This document shows positions 1 through 12,164 of a stretch of 64,000 bases of DNA, one piece after another. A program made the translations under genes and the position numbers. Location of the stretch: the NCBI GenBank assembly GCA_949128115.1, contig OX421965.1:57034012-57098011 (forward strand). The letters run 5' to 3'. The notes under the pieces were generated by a model. That model was given only the letters and a program-made list of their open reading frames with translations, did not search any database and had not been told where the DNA came from. The stretch comes from Anaspis maculata. Taxonomy: Eukaryota; Arthropoda; Insecta; Coleoptera; Scraptiidae. Within the stretch, counting starts at the first letter, position 1. Each line of letters starts with the position of its first letter.

Positions 1-121
1 CCACTAGCCTCAATTAAACAATAATTGCGAATTAAATGCGATAATAAATTAATTTAGCCAGGGAGTTCAATTAACTCGCTAATTGCGGCAAATTGTTGAC
101 ATTCCTGGCATTTATTTAGCG

Positions 122-757
122 TTTTTTTTTGGAAATACATACCCACCCTTCTAGATCGGCAAAAATTCTTGCAGATTGGCATACGTGCCGTCGCTGTCAC
201 CTTCCCCGAGCACTTCCAGATAATTTTCTTGGTCCTCCAGGTCCTTGGACCTTTGCTGTCGACGACCAAAGTGCAAAATTTTTGCCAGATAGGAAATATG
301 GTTGAATAATTGGAAAACAAACCCTTATGACCTGCAAAAATTTCGTACTTTGTTCGTCCGCAGCAAAGGTCCAAGGACCTGGAGGACCACGAATATGGTC
401 TGGAAGTGCTCGGGGAAGATGACAGCAACGGCCTGTATACCGACCTGCATGAATTTCTGCCTACCTGCAAAAATTTAGTACTTTATTCGCCAACAGCAAA
501 GGTCCAAGGACCTGGAGGATCACGAAATTTGTCTGGGAGTGCTCGGGGAAGGTGACAGCAGCGGCCTGTATGCCGACCTGCAAAAATTTCGCACTTTGGT
601 CGCCGACAGCAAAGGCCCAAGGACCTGGGGGATCACGAAATTTGTCTGGAAGTGCTCGGGGAAGGTGACAGCAACGGCCTGTATGCCGACCCGCAAGAAT
701 TTTTGCCGATCTAGAAGGTATATGGTGGGGTGGGTATGTATTTCACAAAAACCTGCA
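122..757. repeat. Foldback element with internal tandem repeats
   Basis: The left arm (about 122-300) returns as a reverse complement at about 577-757; both arms carry the GATCGGCAAAAATTCTTGC-type end and a TACCCACC block. Between them three head-to-tail units of about 115 bp start near 326, 461 and 577, each with CAAGGACCTGG and AAGTGCTCGGGGAAG blocks. Short ORFs on both strands are by-products of the repeats. It resembles a foldback or MITE-type element; no target duplication was identified. Confidence 0.75.
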
Positions 758-2426
758 GGCTTAGCTGACCTGCATTTCAGAATTCCCCCTTCATCGTTCA
801 CAAGAAATTCACAAATCGCACCAAAACCAAAAATCAAAATTTTATTGAAGATTGACACTTGACATTGGTCATTGACACATTTGACGTAATACCCGGCGAA
901 ATTACAGGTTTTGTTACCGACTCGTTACCAACCTAACCACGAAAAAAGCAAATAAAAGTTAATCGCGGCAATAACTAATTGAACCCCTGATTGAGCCTAA
1001 TGGAACGCAATCAAATTTAATTAGGGAATAAATTTGATTGCAGTGTTAGCTAATTGAGGCACAGCGTCTTTGTGGTGGAACTGGCTGTAAGTCTCTTAAT
1101 GGCGGCCGTCGGCGGCCTGGAATTTAATAATAAAAAATTCGATTAGTACTTCACCTACCCGCATGTGACAACTGTACGGGGTAGGTGCAAATGAATTAAT
1201 GGGGCCCGCCTTATTTGTGTCCCGCCGCTCGGGCTGTCCATGGGAAGTGTTGGTTGGTAACATCCAGGACACGTTTTTGTGCATGCATGCTGAGGGATGA
1301 GAAGTGTAATTCGGGTGGATGTGTTTTTGAATGTTTTTCAATAATTCAAAAACTTCCGCCACGCTCCCGAATGTCTACTGCCTACTGGGCCATAAATAAA
1401 AGTCGCATGTTTTGTACGGGTAATTAGATTTTTTATCGCGCAAGTTTTTGAAAGCAGAATCTCAGATAGCGACGTCGAACTTTGTTGCTTGTCTTGCTAC
1501 TTTATACCCAGGTAGCAACTAGCTATACCCCCGGTCTCCACTTAGAGCGGTGAAGCTTTATCTATTGTTCAAAGTTGGCGACGACAAAATTAGAAAAAGA
1601 AAAGTTAGACATACTTTAGTGTAGCACACCTGATAGTTTTGCACTGAAAAATAGTTCAGAAACATCTCAAACATTAGAGGAAGTCCGGTCAGAACCAGTC
1701 TTTTTGCTTTCGTAGTCCTTGGTTGTCGTGAGGGTTTAAACTGCATACGAATTACTTGTTTCATTTGTTCCTGGCGCCTCAAGTCACACCACACCCTCTC
1801 GTTTCCGAAGTGTATCCAGAAAGCATCAGTAATTATTGTATTGTACTGCGTACTACTTGATACACGTCTATTATCATTCCGCCCTTGGATATTCGCTAGC
1901 TCAACTTCGTCGATCATCGCTGTTGACGCCGTGAATTGAAATCTCGTGTCGGTCGGTTCGTCTGTGCTTATATACACCGACTGTTGCCTTCGGGTACATC
2001 CCACCGGTTCTCTGGCATAGTCCACACTGACCATCGCCAGTGGATTCGCGACGGCTCTAGAAACGTTCATCAGATTCGCGTGTGTACCGGCGTGCTCTGA
2101 AATGTTCGCGCCTCCACCAATTGTACAAATGTGTTCTACTCGGCCATTGGAGTCTCTAGTTTATCGAACAATCTATAACGACCGAGTGGTTTGTCGTAAC
2201 AATATTATGGTTTTGTGGACCTTCCGAGAAAATAAAGTAATAGAATTATTTATCCGATTTCTGAAAATTTAGGTGACAAAAATTGTAAAAGGCCGTAGAT
2301 GTGAGGATTTAGATGGTTTCACTTTTCAGTTTGTCATGCTAACTAAATAGAAAGATACAATTGAGTGAATCTCGGATGACAGTGATATAGTTTGATGCAT
2401 CGTTTTATTAGAGGAGCATGATATTA
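758..2426. other. Non-coding stretch, no gene recognised
   Basis: AT-rich sequence with several AATTA words around 970-1060. One minus-strand ORF (1558-2070, 170 codons) is open but shows no recognisable motif, and no splice sites or paired ORF support it. Nothing else is supported here. Confidence 0.5.
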
Positions 2427-2850
2427 TTATGTACAACATGTACAGTATGCATACTTATTTCTTCGGTCTTTGTGAATTTCATATATTGCTAGCTTAGAAG
2501 CTGGAATCGCAGTTAGATGCCTCTCAAACGGCCAACGGCTTACCCTACCCTCTATGACAGTAGGTTGATTGTTATAACGTATAAAATGATTGTCTTCTGT
2601 ATAGACAATAATTGTGAAGAAGGCCGAATTGCCCACGACTCCTTTAATGTCAGCCATCTCTGACGATTCCTGGTGAGGGTTTAGCCGGCTCAGGTCTTGA
2701 GGACGGAGTTGAATTGGTAAAATAAAGCGTCGCGAAATCAATCGCTGTGGCTTCATTCCTTGACAGAATCTTACCATTCGGTCTCTTTCGGAAGCTACAA
2801 GGATGTACTTTGGTTTGAGCCCATTGACATTCCCAAAATCCAAAAATAAT
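2427..2850 (-). pseudogene. Coding-like dispersed repeat, copy 1
   Basis: Read on the minus strand, the segment near 2705-2845 encodes a stretch beginning DFGNVNGLKPK. It is clearly related to plus-strand sequence at 34307-34450, which encodes DFGNANGLKPK and ends at a stop. This copy reads further, to about 2427, but an apparent frameshift near 2745-2775 moves part of the similarity into the overlapping frame. The family is not recognised. It could be a relic of an unknown transposable element or a retroposed gene fragment. Confidence 0.35.
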
Positions 2851-3057
2851 TTTGGGAAAGATAAGATGTTTCATTCGGCGCTACTGTTTTATTCGCAATT
2901 CGAAGTAAAATGTAATAGGTAGAGTTATAAATCTTTGATATTAGCTTTGAGCTTTTGAAATTTTGCTTTAGTTCAACATTTATTTGTGTTTGAATTTGAT
3001 CAGGCTATTTCTTTAAAATAGCCAACTTAACGGCCCACCATGTTTAGTAAGTGCTCA

Positions 3058-3241
3058 GGGTAGCTATTCTTGACAGTGTGCGAGAAACTTCCGGGAGTAA
3101 AATACATTTTGCAGTACACTGACGTAGCGAATGTTGCCTAAAATCGTTTTTTTTTTTTAGGCAATTTTCGCTACAACAGTGTAGCACGGATTATATAAAA
3201 CTCCCAGGGAGTTTCTCCCACACTTTCAAGAATAGCCACCC
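3058..3241. repeat. Small foldback MITE
   Basis: About 40 bp at 3058-3097 (containing GCTATTCTTGACAGTGTG) returns inverted at 3202-3241. The inner sequence is also symmetric around a T-rich centre near 3155. This is a typical short hairpin MITE of roughly 184 bp. No coding capacity. Confidence 0.75.
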
Positions 3242-3880
3242 AGGAAATCAGGATTTCAATTCAAATTAACTAATTACGCAATCGAGATCATCCCCCCAAC
3301 GAGTTGACGATGGTATATCGAGATTAACAGGGTAAGAGAAGAGCCCTTAACTGTGGTGGTTTTAGAATTCCGGGTACTAGTGAACTCGTTATGACGTTCA
3401 CAGACCAGAATCAGTGTGGAGAAAGGCAGCCTTGATAAGTGCGAATCAAGGACTTATTGTTCCGATATTCGACGAGTTTGAATGTTAAGCAAACCAAGAT
3501 TGGTGGTTTGAAAATGGGCTTACGGGCCATTACGGATTAGGGGCTCTTGGAGATTTTCTGGTCGTCGAGCTGATCAGTATGGTACTAATATTTTCTTGAA
3601 TACGGTGAAAAGTCGTACCCCTGTGCCATCGATCGCTTCCGTCCAACCTCACTAGACTGTTTTTCAATGTTATTTTGCACATGTGTCATGGCGCTTTCAC
3701 CATCCAAGCAGGTTGTACGCTACTTCCTTTTGGGGAGTAAAATTCATTTATTTTGCTTTGTATGCTGTGAGATGATTTGATGTTACTTTATGAGCGGGGT
3801 CGGGTCTGCAATGACGGATATGCTGAGATTATTGTCAACTCTTAGCGGGGAACATGTCAGATATTTGGGTTAGGATCTCT
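3242..3880. other. No feature recognised
   Basis: Intergenic sequence with no gene, clear repeat or RNA feature that I can support. Confidence 0.5.
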
Positions 3881-4378
3881 TGCAGTTTTGTATTATTTTG
3901 TATTATTTTGTACTGTTTTGTATTGTTTTCATTATGTTCTGTCTACTAGCGTTTCTTCGGATTTGTATTTTGAGTGTCTGTGTGAGCTCAGTAACTGTTG
4001 CCTGCCATTGAAAGTATCAGTGAGTTTGACATTTTATCGCAACATGTTTAAGAGTCCTCTTCTTTGGGTCATACTCTGGGAATACTTTTTCCGGCGTATT
4101 CTTCTCTTGCGTCTCTATTTTTCGAATCCGGCACTCTCCCTTTTTCGTCGACTGACAGTTTGATATACTTTGTTGTTTTTGTTCTTAGTAGTTTTTGTTG
4201 TTTAATCCTCCATCATTTTATTACATTTTGCACCATACTTATTGTTTTCTATGATTTTCTTTGTTGTTGTTTTTATTGTGCTTTGTCTCTTTTGTATCCT
4301 TATGTCATTGACTGTGTTACTTTATCTACCCCGTCAAACATGGCCATTGTATCTGGTGTTTTAAAAAAAGGACAATAA
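3881..4378 (+). other. T-rich tract with decamer tandem repeats and AATAAA
   Basis: Begins with about four copies of a 10-bp unit like TGTATTATTT (3889-3930), continues strongly T-rich on the plus strand and ends with AATAAA (about 4373-4379). ORFs here are low-complexity (F, L, C, V rich). A T-rich tail with short tandem repeats and a poly(A) signal could be the 3' end of a retroposon. That is inference; no reverse transcriptase sequence is adjacent. Confidence 0.3.
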
Positions 4379-5020
4379 AAGAACCATCTGGCACTTTTTT
4401 TGCTTCAAGTAAACGTAACTTCGTGTGCTATGAGCTTGTTTTATTGAAATCCAACTCCTTCTACTCGGACCGTTCCACTCCTGAATGAAAGCGGTTTCAG
4501 CGGAGAGTTTTGACAATCACAACCAAAAGCAAAGCGCAGGTAAAATGGGTATCATAACAGTATCATAATTGATTTAATTGACTGATGACAAATTGATTGA
4601 AGAACACACACGACGTAGGTCTTCAAATCTGTGAAAGAGACCAACGGGAGTTTGAAAGTTGACAGCACACCATATGGGGAGCGTGCATGACCTTCAGCTA
4701 TCAAGGCGTAGGACACACAGAGCCCATGGTGGTAAAAATAAGAACCACTTCTGGACTGGCAGAGTGGAGGGAATGCTTAGGGTGTTCACATCACGCCAGC
4801 GTACTTCTTGTGTATCTAAGCAATATACCACCGAAAGCTTCACTTTACGCTCGTGCTCTACGTGGCGCTACTTGTCTCGCACATAGCCCATAGCCATAAT
4901 CAGGAAAGACCATGAGCATGAACTTCTTCAACCATCAAGAGTCATTAATAAGGGTACCGTAACGTCACAATGTAGTCCACATTATAAAAATGTGATGCAG
5001 TGGGAGGTAGTGGTTCCTAT
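4379..5020. other. No feature recognised
   Basis: Unique-looking intergenic sequence; overlapping short ORFs at 4659-4893 occupy two frames and have no recognisable motif. Confidence 0.45.
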
Positions 5021-5530
5021 GTTACACCGCCGCCACCACTGTCCCAGAGCATACTATCTCCTTTTTCATCACGGCTTATACTGTTGTAGTTGGTGCGGTG
5101 AACAGACTTTTCGTTGAAATTCAGAAATTCGTTCAGATCTTTATTGTTGTGAAGCTCGCTGGAGACAACGGCCCGCGAATAAGGCACACATTGCACAATT
5201 GGTGGAAGATCCGTGCATCGGGAGCTTGCCGGAGTTTTACCGAAACCATCAAACTATTTTAGAGTTCTGGCGAACAGACTAGCAATAGATGCTGGAATAT
5301 GCCGGGAAAACAGAATCGACGAGAACCTTCAAGGCTTTTCCAAAAAGTCTGGATCACTCAGGGATGAAAGAGCGGTTATATAAGGCGCGACTCGACGCCG
5401 AGGCAGACATTTTGTTTTAGAGCGATCACTGTGCAAACACAACGAAGTCAAGTAGAGCGATACAAAAGGGCGACAATTTGTGAATTTTGATTTAGTAGAA
5501 CGCACGAATAAACCTAACACAAATTCGTGA
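5021..5530. other. Possible LTR-retroelement leader/LTR relic, copy 1
   Basis: The stretch around 5165-5225 (GGAGAC, CGCGAATAAG, ACAATTGGTGGAAGA) is related to 12636-12695 (GGAGAC, CGCGAATAAG, ACAATTGGCGGAGGA). An ATTGGCGG-type sequence just after an LTR is where insect LTR elements carry the primer site. A TATATAA box followed by a GC-rich stretch at 5377-5400 looks promoter-like. No paired LTR was found, so this stays tentative. Confidence 0.3.
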
Positions 5531-6663
5531 CGTTACTTTAATGAAGCTTTTTTTGTTATTGTTGTACAATTGTCATGTTGTTGGCCCCTGTGAGTACTCA
5601 GGAGCATAAAAAAATATTAGATTTCTCTGTCCCAGATCACTGAGAAGTAGAACGTGGCGAAACCTGTCGATGTAACCGAAGAGCACCTCAAGTTCACACA
5701 GCCCTGCCGCCTCGCAATTACGACCAAAGTAATCCGCCCTAAGACTCGCCGACGAGAATCGATACCCATATGCATTCGACTACAAGGGCAGTTGATGATG
5801 GGTGGTGTGGCTGTTTCAGATCCGCTATCTTCATGTGCTGTGCAATTCACGTTGTCTAGACATTGCACCAGTGACCTTGTCAGAAAACCTGCATGTGGGT
5901 TAGGGGTGGAGGCTTAGCTCGCGGGAGCCGAGGTCGTACCGACTATTTATCAGGTGTCGGAAAGCAGCGTTCGGCGTCCTCCCCCGAATCGATGCAGGAT
6001 CCCACTGCGCCCGGAAAAATGAAATGCTCAAAGGCAACTATTTTGAAATTATGCCGGAGGAAGCTTCCAGCTTCAATACAATATCCATCGTGCACAGATT
6101 GAGGCGTCATTACTTCCAATACAACTCGGAATTTATTCGATATGCGTGCTATGGGAATACTAGCCGAGGTCTGGCAGTGCAGAATAAAGAACATGCATCT
6201 GTGTACCTAACACTACTTTATGCTTCTCCGTAGTTTTGTATGCATGTGAGCATCTGGGAGATCACAAGATGAAACCTGGAATACGTGCCGGTTTTTATGG
6301 CCGATGTTTCGATTTGAATTTTTGGGGATATAACGAGTTCGTTACGACGTGAATTGAGTGTTTCCATTGTTCTGGCACAGGCAAGCACCGGGAGGGTCTC
6401 CACAAAAACACACCCCGTCGCGGGTCAAAGGGACCACAAAAAGCAAATAATCGCAAACGTTATTATACGCAGGGCATCATTATCACTGGAAAACATAAAT
6501 ACCTAGGCAGTGAAGATAATTTGCTCACTTGTCTGCTCTTCATAAGGTCAGCTAACTGGTTAGATCCCTTGAACGAATACAATAAAATAGTCAATTAAGC
6601 AAACATAGCTTCGCTACACTGTTTGTTCTTCCCTATTGATTTTTCCTTGAAGACATTGAATAA
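5531..6663. other. No feature recognised
   Basis: Short overlapping ORFs on both strands without family motifs; no gene, RNA or clear repeat supported. Confidence 0.45.
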
Positions 6664-6825
6664 AGCTGGAAAAAATATGCAACAATAGATAGAGAACTAC
6701 TCGCAATCATATTTGATGTCGAGTACTTTCGTCCGTACTTATATGGCAGGAAGTTTAAAATCGTCACCGATCACAAGCCATTAGTGTATCTTTTCTCCAT
6801 TTTTGATTCGTCACCTTACTTCTAA
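6664..6825 (+). pseudogene. Ty3/gypsy-type RNase H fragment
   Basis: The frame starting at 6664 reads KYATIDRELLAI, then a YFRPYLYGRKF-like segment and TDHKPLVYL before a stop at 6823-6825. This order is diagnostic of the RNase H region that follows reverse transcriptase in Ty3/gypsy polyproteins (known family pattern: KY-T-EKELLAI, then FR-YL-GR-F, then TDHKPL). A stop codon lies at 6661-6663 immediately upstream and no flanking pol sequence survives, so it is a short dead relic of about 50 codons. Confidence 0.8.
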
Positions 6826-7633
6826 CACCACTTGTATGTGTACATAAGTAACGAAACATGAACAGAGATATGGGTGGGTGTTTCACATAACAAACGCAGT
6901 ACATCCTTATTTTATTCAGTCAAAACCAGACAGACAAAACCAGAGAAAAATTGGGTCGATTTTGAGTTCAGAGATTCAGTGAAGGCTGAAGGATTTCGCA
7001 AAGAAATATTTTCCAAGTCTTGCACAACAAAGCGTTTGTTGACATAGCCGACAGCTGAAGCCGGCGTTCTAAAGTCTTTAAATTATTATTGGAACCTGAA
7101 AAGGCAGACTTTGTTAGACTTTTTCAGCTTCACCCCTTCATGAAACACTTGCCTCTAAAAGACTCGACCCAATGAAAATCCCCGGGACTCACCTTTGTCA
7201 AACATGAAGGTGTACCCAAGTGTTTAGCATAGAGGCGATGGAATTCAAAGCTCTTGTGTTCTCTCAGACGAGACCCATCGAGCCGGAAATGATTTTCCGA
7301 TAAAAACCCCCGCAAAGTTTGTTTGCAAAGATTTGGATAGACGTCGTTTCCACTCGGTTGCAACGCGGGTTTACTTTGCGATGATGTCACAAACTTGGGT
7401 TGCCAGGTTCGAGAGCGTCGGCGTCTCTTTGTGCTAACGTGACTTTGGCATGCATTTTATGAAATTCAACGCCGCACTGGGACAAAAAAAGTCTAGCTAG
7501 TCCCAGCATTGCGCCAGATAGCAAGTACGTTGAACTGTTGACGTGTACGACAATTTGTTGCAGCAAACGTCTAATTGGGGTTGATTTCGCTGGCGTTATG
7601 ACGAGGTGACAATTTTCATTTGATGTACGTATG
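6826..7633. other. No feature recognised
   Basis: Two adjoining minus-strand ORFs of 86 codons (7130-7390 and 7387-7647) lack recognisable domains and are not supported as genes. Confidence 0.4.
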
Positions 7634-7765
7634 TACAGAGTGGACAACGGAAGCGGGAAGTTTTGAAAAATGTATTATTATCTTTCAATTATCATCTCGT
7701 AACTATACATAGTTGCTGTGGATTTCTATGTCAAATTATCTGTCATTGTATGCCATTTGGTAATC

Positions 7766-8275
7766 ATGGTACATTTGTCCGATGAACAACGTTCTTTGGT
7801 GATTAAATCTTACTACAAGAATAATGGTTGTGTGGTCGCAGCGCAGCGGCATTATCGAATAAATTCCAATATTCCGCGTCACGGAAGAGTTCGATCTGCC
7901 CATACCATGAAAGACTGGGTTCGCAAATTTGAAGAAGCTGGTTCAGCTCAGAGTGTCAAACGTCAGGGAACAAACAGAAGTGCCAGAAGTTTCCTGGCCG
8001 CATCATCTCCAAACACGGAGACATTGAGTGGCCCCCAAGATCGCCAGATCTTACATTATGCGATTACTTTTTGTGAGGTTATATGAAAGCCAAAGTTTTT
8101 TTCAATAAACCACGAGATATCCAGAAATGCTAGAAATGAGAATTACTGAACAAAATTGCTAATATTTCGTTGGATATGTTACGTCGTGCTATGCAGAGTT
8201 TCAACATCCGCCTTCAAGAACAAGTAGTACGAGCAAGAGGTCATTTGATCGGCATACTTTTCAAGACATAAAAAT
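7766..8275 (+). pseudogene. Mariner-like transposase, internally deleted
   Basis: From ATG 7766 the frame encodes a helix-turn-helix type N-terminus (MVHLSDEQRSLVIKSYY, then a KDWVRKFEEAGS segment), as in transposases of the Tc1/mariner superfamily that carry this N-terminal domain. At about 8029 a different frame takes over with WPPRSPDLT, the C-terminal motif just before the last catalytic acid, then a TGA at 8074-8076 and a KVFFNKPRDI segment. The final part near 8170-8270 (LDMLRRAMQSFN) is in yet another frame. The central catalytic region is missing. It cannot encode an active enzyme. Confidence 0.8.
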
Positions 8276-8301
8276 GGCATACAATTGCTTTGCCAATGCT
8301 A

Positions 8302-8899
8302 TACAGGGTGGTTCAGTTTTAATCGATCTAACTTTGGGATAAGATTCCCCTTATCCTCTTGATTCATAAAATCATAACATACCTACGTGCCTGTCACTTG
8401 CTTCCTAAGAAAGATACAGGGTGTCAAAGTTCACTTTTTTCGATTTTTAAAAATTGGTAACTTGCTAACCATTGAGCAAATTAGCCTAAATTCAGCATAG
8501 ACTGGTTGGTCGGGAATGTCTGCTACCTGCTACCTACCTGCTGAATTTAGAAAGAATCTGATCAGTGGCGTAAGAGTTATGGGGGATCATTAATTTGAAA
8601 ACATCTGAAGAACCTTTGAAAATTATGACCTCCCATAACTCATACGCCACTCAACAGAGTCTTGCAAAATTTGGCAGGTAGGTAGATATTTTCAAAAAAC
8701 CAGCCTCCGCTAAATTTGAGCTAATTTGGTTGAATAGTTAGCAAGTTACCAATTTTCAAAATCGAAAAAAGTGAACTTTGACACCCTGTATTTTTCTTAG
8801 GAAGTGAGTGACAGGCATGTATGCTATATTTTGATAAATCAAGAGGATACGGAGAATCTTATGCCAAAGTTTGATCGATTAAATCTGAAACACCCTGCA
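8302..8899. mobile_element. CAGGGTG-ended foldback MITE nested in the mariner-like element
   Basis: Long inverted repeats of roughly 170 bp: the left arm starts TACAGGGTGGTTCAG and the right arm ends CTGAAACACCCTGCA. The arms share GATCGATTAAA-type, TCAAGAGGAT-type and AAGTGAACTTTGACACC-type blocks. A TA dinucleotide flanks both ends (8300-8301 and 8900-8901), as expected for Tc1/mariner-type target duplication. Confidence 0.8.
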
Positions 8900-8977
8900 T
8901 ATTCCGTTTTGATCAAATAAAGTTACTTTCTGAATGGCGGCGTTTTCAAAACTTTCCACTTTCGTGGTCCACCCTGT

Positions 8978-10542
8978 GAATTAAAATAATGTTACAACCA
9001 AATAGACGTTATTACAATCTTGGAAATCCAATTTTCTTCAAAAACACCCGTGAAAGGTTCCAGAGGTTCTTCAACTCATGTTGAGTGAAAAATAATATCT
9101 ACGATTCCTTCTCGGAAAAAGATCTCCTGCAAGCATTTTTTGAGAGAGTAGAATTTTCAGGATCTATGACACCCCCCTTTATAGTGAACTCAACTCAAAA
9201 ACTTCAAAATAATAGAAATGGAATGGCTCGAAGGACTACCATTTGACTACCAATATTTCCAAAAATAAAAAACCTAAAATTTTTAACTGCGATTCAACTT
9301 TTTAGCCCAAGTTTACAAACACCCTGTACAGTTATACTCATAATGTCTGGAAGTCACCAACAATGAAATATTCACCAGTCCAGTCGATACAATTATTTAC
9401 GAAAATTATGTTTTGAAAGTCAAAGCCAACTCTTAATCGAAATTTTCTTAAGCACAAGGGAGTATAATTGTATTCTGGAGCAGCGAAGGTGGAGGATAAG
9501 CGAGTAATTTCAAGGAGAAGTTCACAGGTGAGAGAGATTAAAAGCGGATAAAAGCTGTTAAAAAAGCTTCTTCTTGAGGATTTTGTCTGACGCTTCAGCT
9601 ATAATATTCAGTACATACCTCCCCAACCTTAGCATGAGGATAATATACTTTTTTTTTGTTCACAACTGTCAATTATTATTAACAATAATTAATTATTTCA
9701 AAATCTTGGGTTGAACACCCGAATCCTCTTATTTCTATATGTCAACTGTACCAACGCCTTGTTTTTCCTTAACCTGAGTTAATGAGGAAATAACAAGTGA
9801 AACCACGCGCTCTATACAAGATATATGTATATATCAACAACGATTATTTGTAAGAAAGAAATGCTTAAAAAATGCGGAAAAAGTATCTTTCTGGCAAATG
9901 TAGTGTAGGTACAGGTGTATAGGAGCAAATTGTTGACATTTTAGTCATTTTCTAGCAATTTTGTCGATCTGGGCATTCTCGGCATATCCCTGGCGACTTT
10001 TTGATAACTTACAAACTTGGTGGACAAAATTCTCCTGAGTGATCCAGTGATCAACACCTTGTTCAAAAACCGACAGCGTTGATTACAAGGGGCTTTTTGA
10101 CATCGTGATGTGCATCAGTGTAAAAGAATTCCACAGTTAACCACATAAAGTATAAAATGGTAAAATTATAAGAGTACTACCTATGAAATGTTAATAGTTC
10201 CGCTATTTCTTGCTTCTTTCATCTATCCCTCATTTTCAATTCATAAGCGAGTATTAGCTGCACACTGCACCAGAAGTGGTCATAGATATTGATTGGCGAA
10301 CCCCCGTCTTACGCGTATATTATCATCAAAACGCTAATGGGAAAAACTAACAGAACTAAAGCTAACTTTTGCAATGTGTTTTGCAATATTTTAACCGAAC
10401 CGTTTCCATTTTCCAGACTTAAACCCAGCGCAACTTTCTTGGAGAGTTTCTTCGCACTTTATACGCTAATTTACATAAAGCTTCATTATCTTGGAAAACG
10501 TTGTGAGAAATCGATAACGGCAATAACAGAGGAAATTTAAAG
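8978..10542. other. No gene recognised
   Basis: AT-rich intergenic sequence. A lone ACACCCTGTAC near 9320 resembles the end of CAGGGTG-type elements but no partner was found. The plus ORF at 10289-10540 has no family motif. Confidence 0.4.
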
Positions 10543-10925
10543 TTATATTACTTTCCCGGCCCCACCAACATGGAGGGAAAGTATTGTAATCGTGCAGAAA
10601 AAAAGTTTTGAGATTTCACCGGATATATCCATTTTGAGGTCCCCCAAGTCGATTAAGCCCATTTCCAGAATGATGTCTGTCTGTAGGTGTGTATGTGTGT
10701 GTGTATGTGATCTTCCACGATAACTGCCGAACCGTTTATCCGATCGATTTGAAATTTGATATGCAGACATGGTTTCGCCCTGGAATGACCGGATTAGTTT
10801 TTGGCTGTCATCTGTCAAACAGAAGTGTCACTATCAGCAAATGACAGAAGCTACACCTCACGGAACTTGACTTGCGATATGTCATTTGAAAGCCCTTGAA
10901 AAACTGTATTCAGAACAGTTAAAAG
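10543..10925. repeat. Dispersed repeat family B, copy 1
   Basis: Contains a TG-rich run (10680-10710) followed by ACTGCCGAACCGTTTATCCGA, AAATTTGATATGCAGAC and TTTTGGCTGTCATCTGTC blocks. The same blocks occur in reverse orientation at 59960-60280. A short fragment of the same family (CTGGAATGACC, then GATTAGTTTTTGG) recurs near 11990. No coding capacity identified. Confidence 0.7.
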
Positions 10926-12164
10926 TATTTTCCTACCTGTTGTCTGTCAAATTATAAAAAATATCAAAGTCTGGAACTTTGCCATTTAATTATTCAAAAT
11001 CTATAGGACAGATGTGAACCAAACCCGGCAGGAAGCAACATTACCAAAGAATCAAACTAATGCTGAAGTTGGAGTTTCCCACCGTTTTCCGGACAAGCGC
11101 TATGAATTTTCAAAGTTTGGCCTGGCCGAATTCAGCCGGGCTTGCCTGTTCCTCGATTTTTGGCCTATTCAATTTTTTTAGCAACATAGCAACCAAACCG
11201 GTAGGTAACTACGTTTTTGTTACGAATCGTATCAATGTCAAAGTGACAACATGAACGCTGTTTTCGGCAGGTTCTCGGTGTTTTCTTTTGTATCTTCTTG
11301 CATTATTTGGGGCAACAGTGCGAACCGATCCTTTGTGTTGTTTGGGGCTCCGTAAACCCCCTTGTGTTTTCTGTAGTTTTAGCAACTCCAGTATGCTCAT
11401 TCCATTGACGTATATGTACAAACTGTAATGTGTGCAGTTCCCTTATTTGATTCGGTACCAGGGCCCCATCCCCATGGTGTCTGCTGTTCAAGGCCCTGAT
11501 GGGGCCCCCATCTGTGTCTATCAGATTTTGCCGTTTCAGGCCAAAACTGCGGCCTTGTGTCTTCTTGGGTTCGTTGAAGCCCTCTAGGCTCCTGGTGTCT
11601 ACGGGTGTCTCTTGAAGCCCCACTGAGCCCCCCCTTTTTTTAGTTTTCAGAACTATCGTGCCTTCAGGTGTGGTTCGGACCTAACTTCTTGATGGGCTCG
11701 AAGTCTCATTTCAGAGGTCACCACTTGGGGGCCCTGAATTGCACTCAATTAGAACTCTGCCCCAGGTTTTCAATCCGCGACTGATTTTCACCGGCTATTT
11801 TTCAAACAATAATTTAGGTTGCATCATTGAAGGCAACAGTGCGCCCCGATTAATTGTGTCTTCAGGTGTTGTTTGGGGCTGCGTAAACCCCTTTGTGTGG
11901 AACTAGCATTGCATTCTTGAGATATCACAACAGTTAACTACCTGTAGCTCCAATCAAATCGAAATCAGGTACGAAAACATAAGGTAAGCCTGGAATGACC
12001 TGATTAGTTTTTGGATAGATGATTTCGATCGGGAGTCCTCAAGGGACACATTGGGTCTGGGCTTGTCTGGATGCAGCATTGCATTCTCCAAATTCGCAAC
12101 AATTGTCTTCCTAGTTCTACCTTTCGAAGTATTTTATCACTATGGAAACCTAAGAACCTGTCAC
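10926..12164. repeat. Region with a short direct repeat
   Basis: The segment at about 11310-11368 (GGCAACAGTGCG, CCGAT, TTGTTTGGGGCT, GTAAACCCC) recurs in the same orientation at about 11831-11900. Between them are several near-repeats built on GGGGCCC and CCTGGTGTCT words. No gene recognised. Confidence 0.45.

Larger units (their letters stand above)
7634..8977 (+). mobile_element. Internally deleted mariner-like element
   Basis: Terminal inverted repeats of about 35 bp: the left end reads (T)ACAGAGTGGACAACG and continues to AAGTTTTGAAAA at about 7671; the right end is its imperfect reverse complement at about 8943-8977 (TTTTCAAAACTTTCC ... CCACCCTGT). Inside are the two ends of a transposase gene with the middle missing, plus a separate MITE inserted at 8302-8899. 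A non-autonomous deletion derivative of a Tc1/mariner-superfamily element. Confidence 0.8.

Noticed and set aside
1558..2070. 170-codon minus-strand ORF as a gene
   Set aside because: No recognisable motif, no splice or poly(A) context, and no related copy. Length alone is not enough in this sequence.
3888..4378. Overlapping plus-strand ORFs (91 and 104 codons) as small membrane proteins
   Set aside because: Their hydrophobic composition follows from a T-rich tract and decamer repeats.
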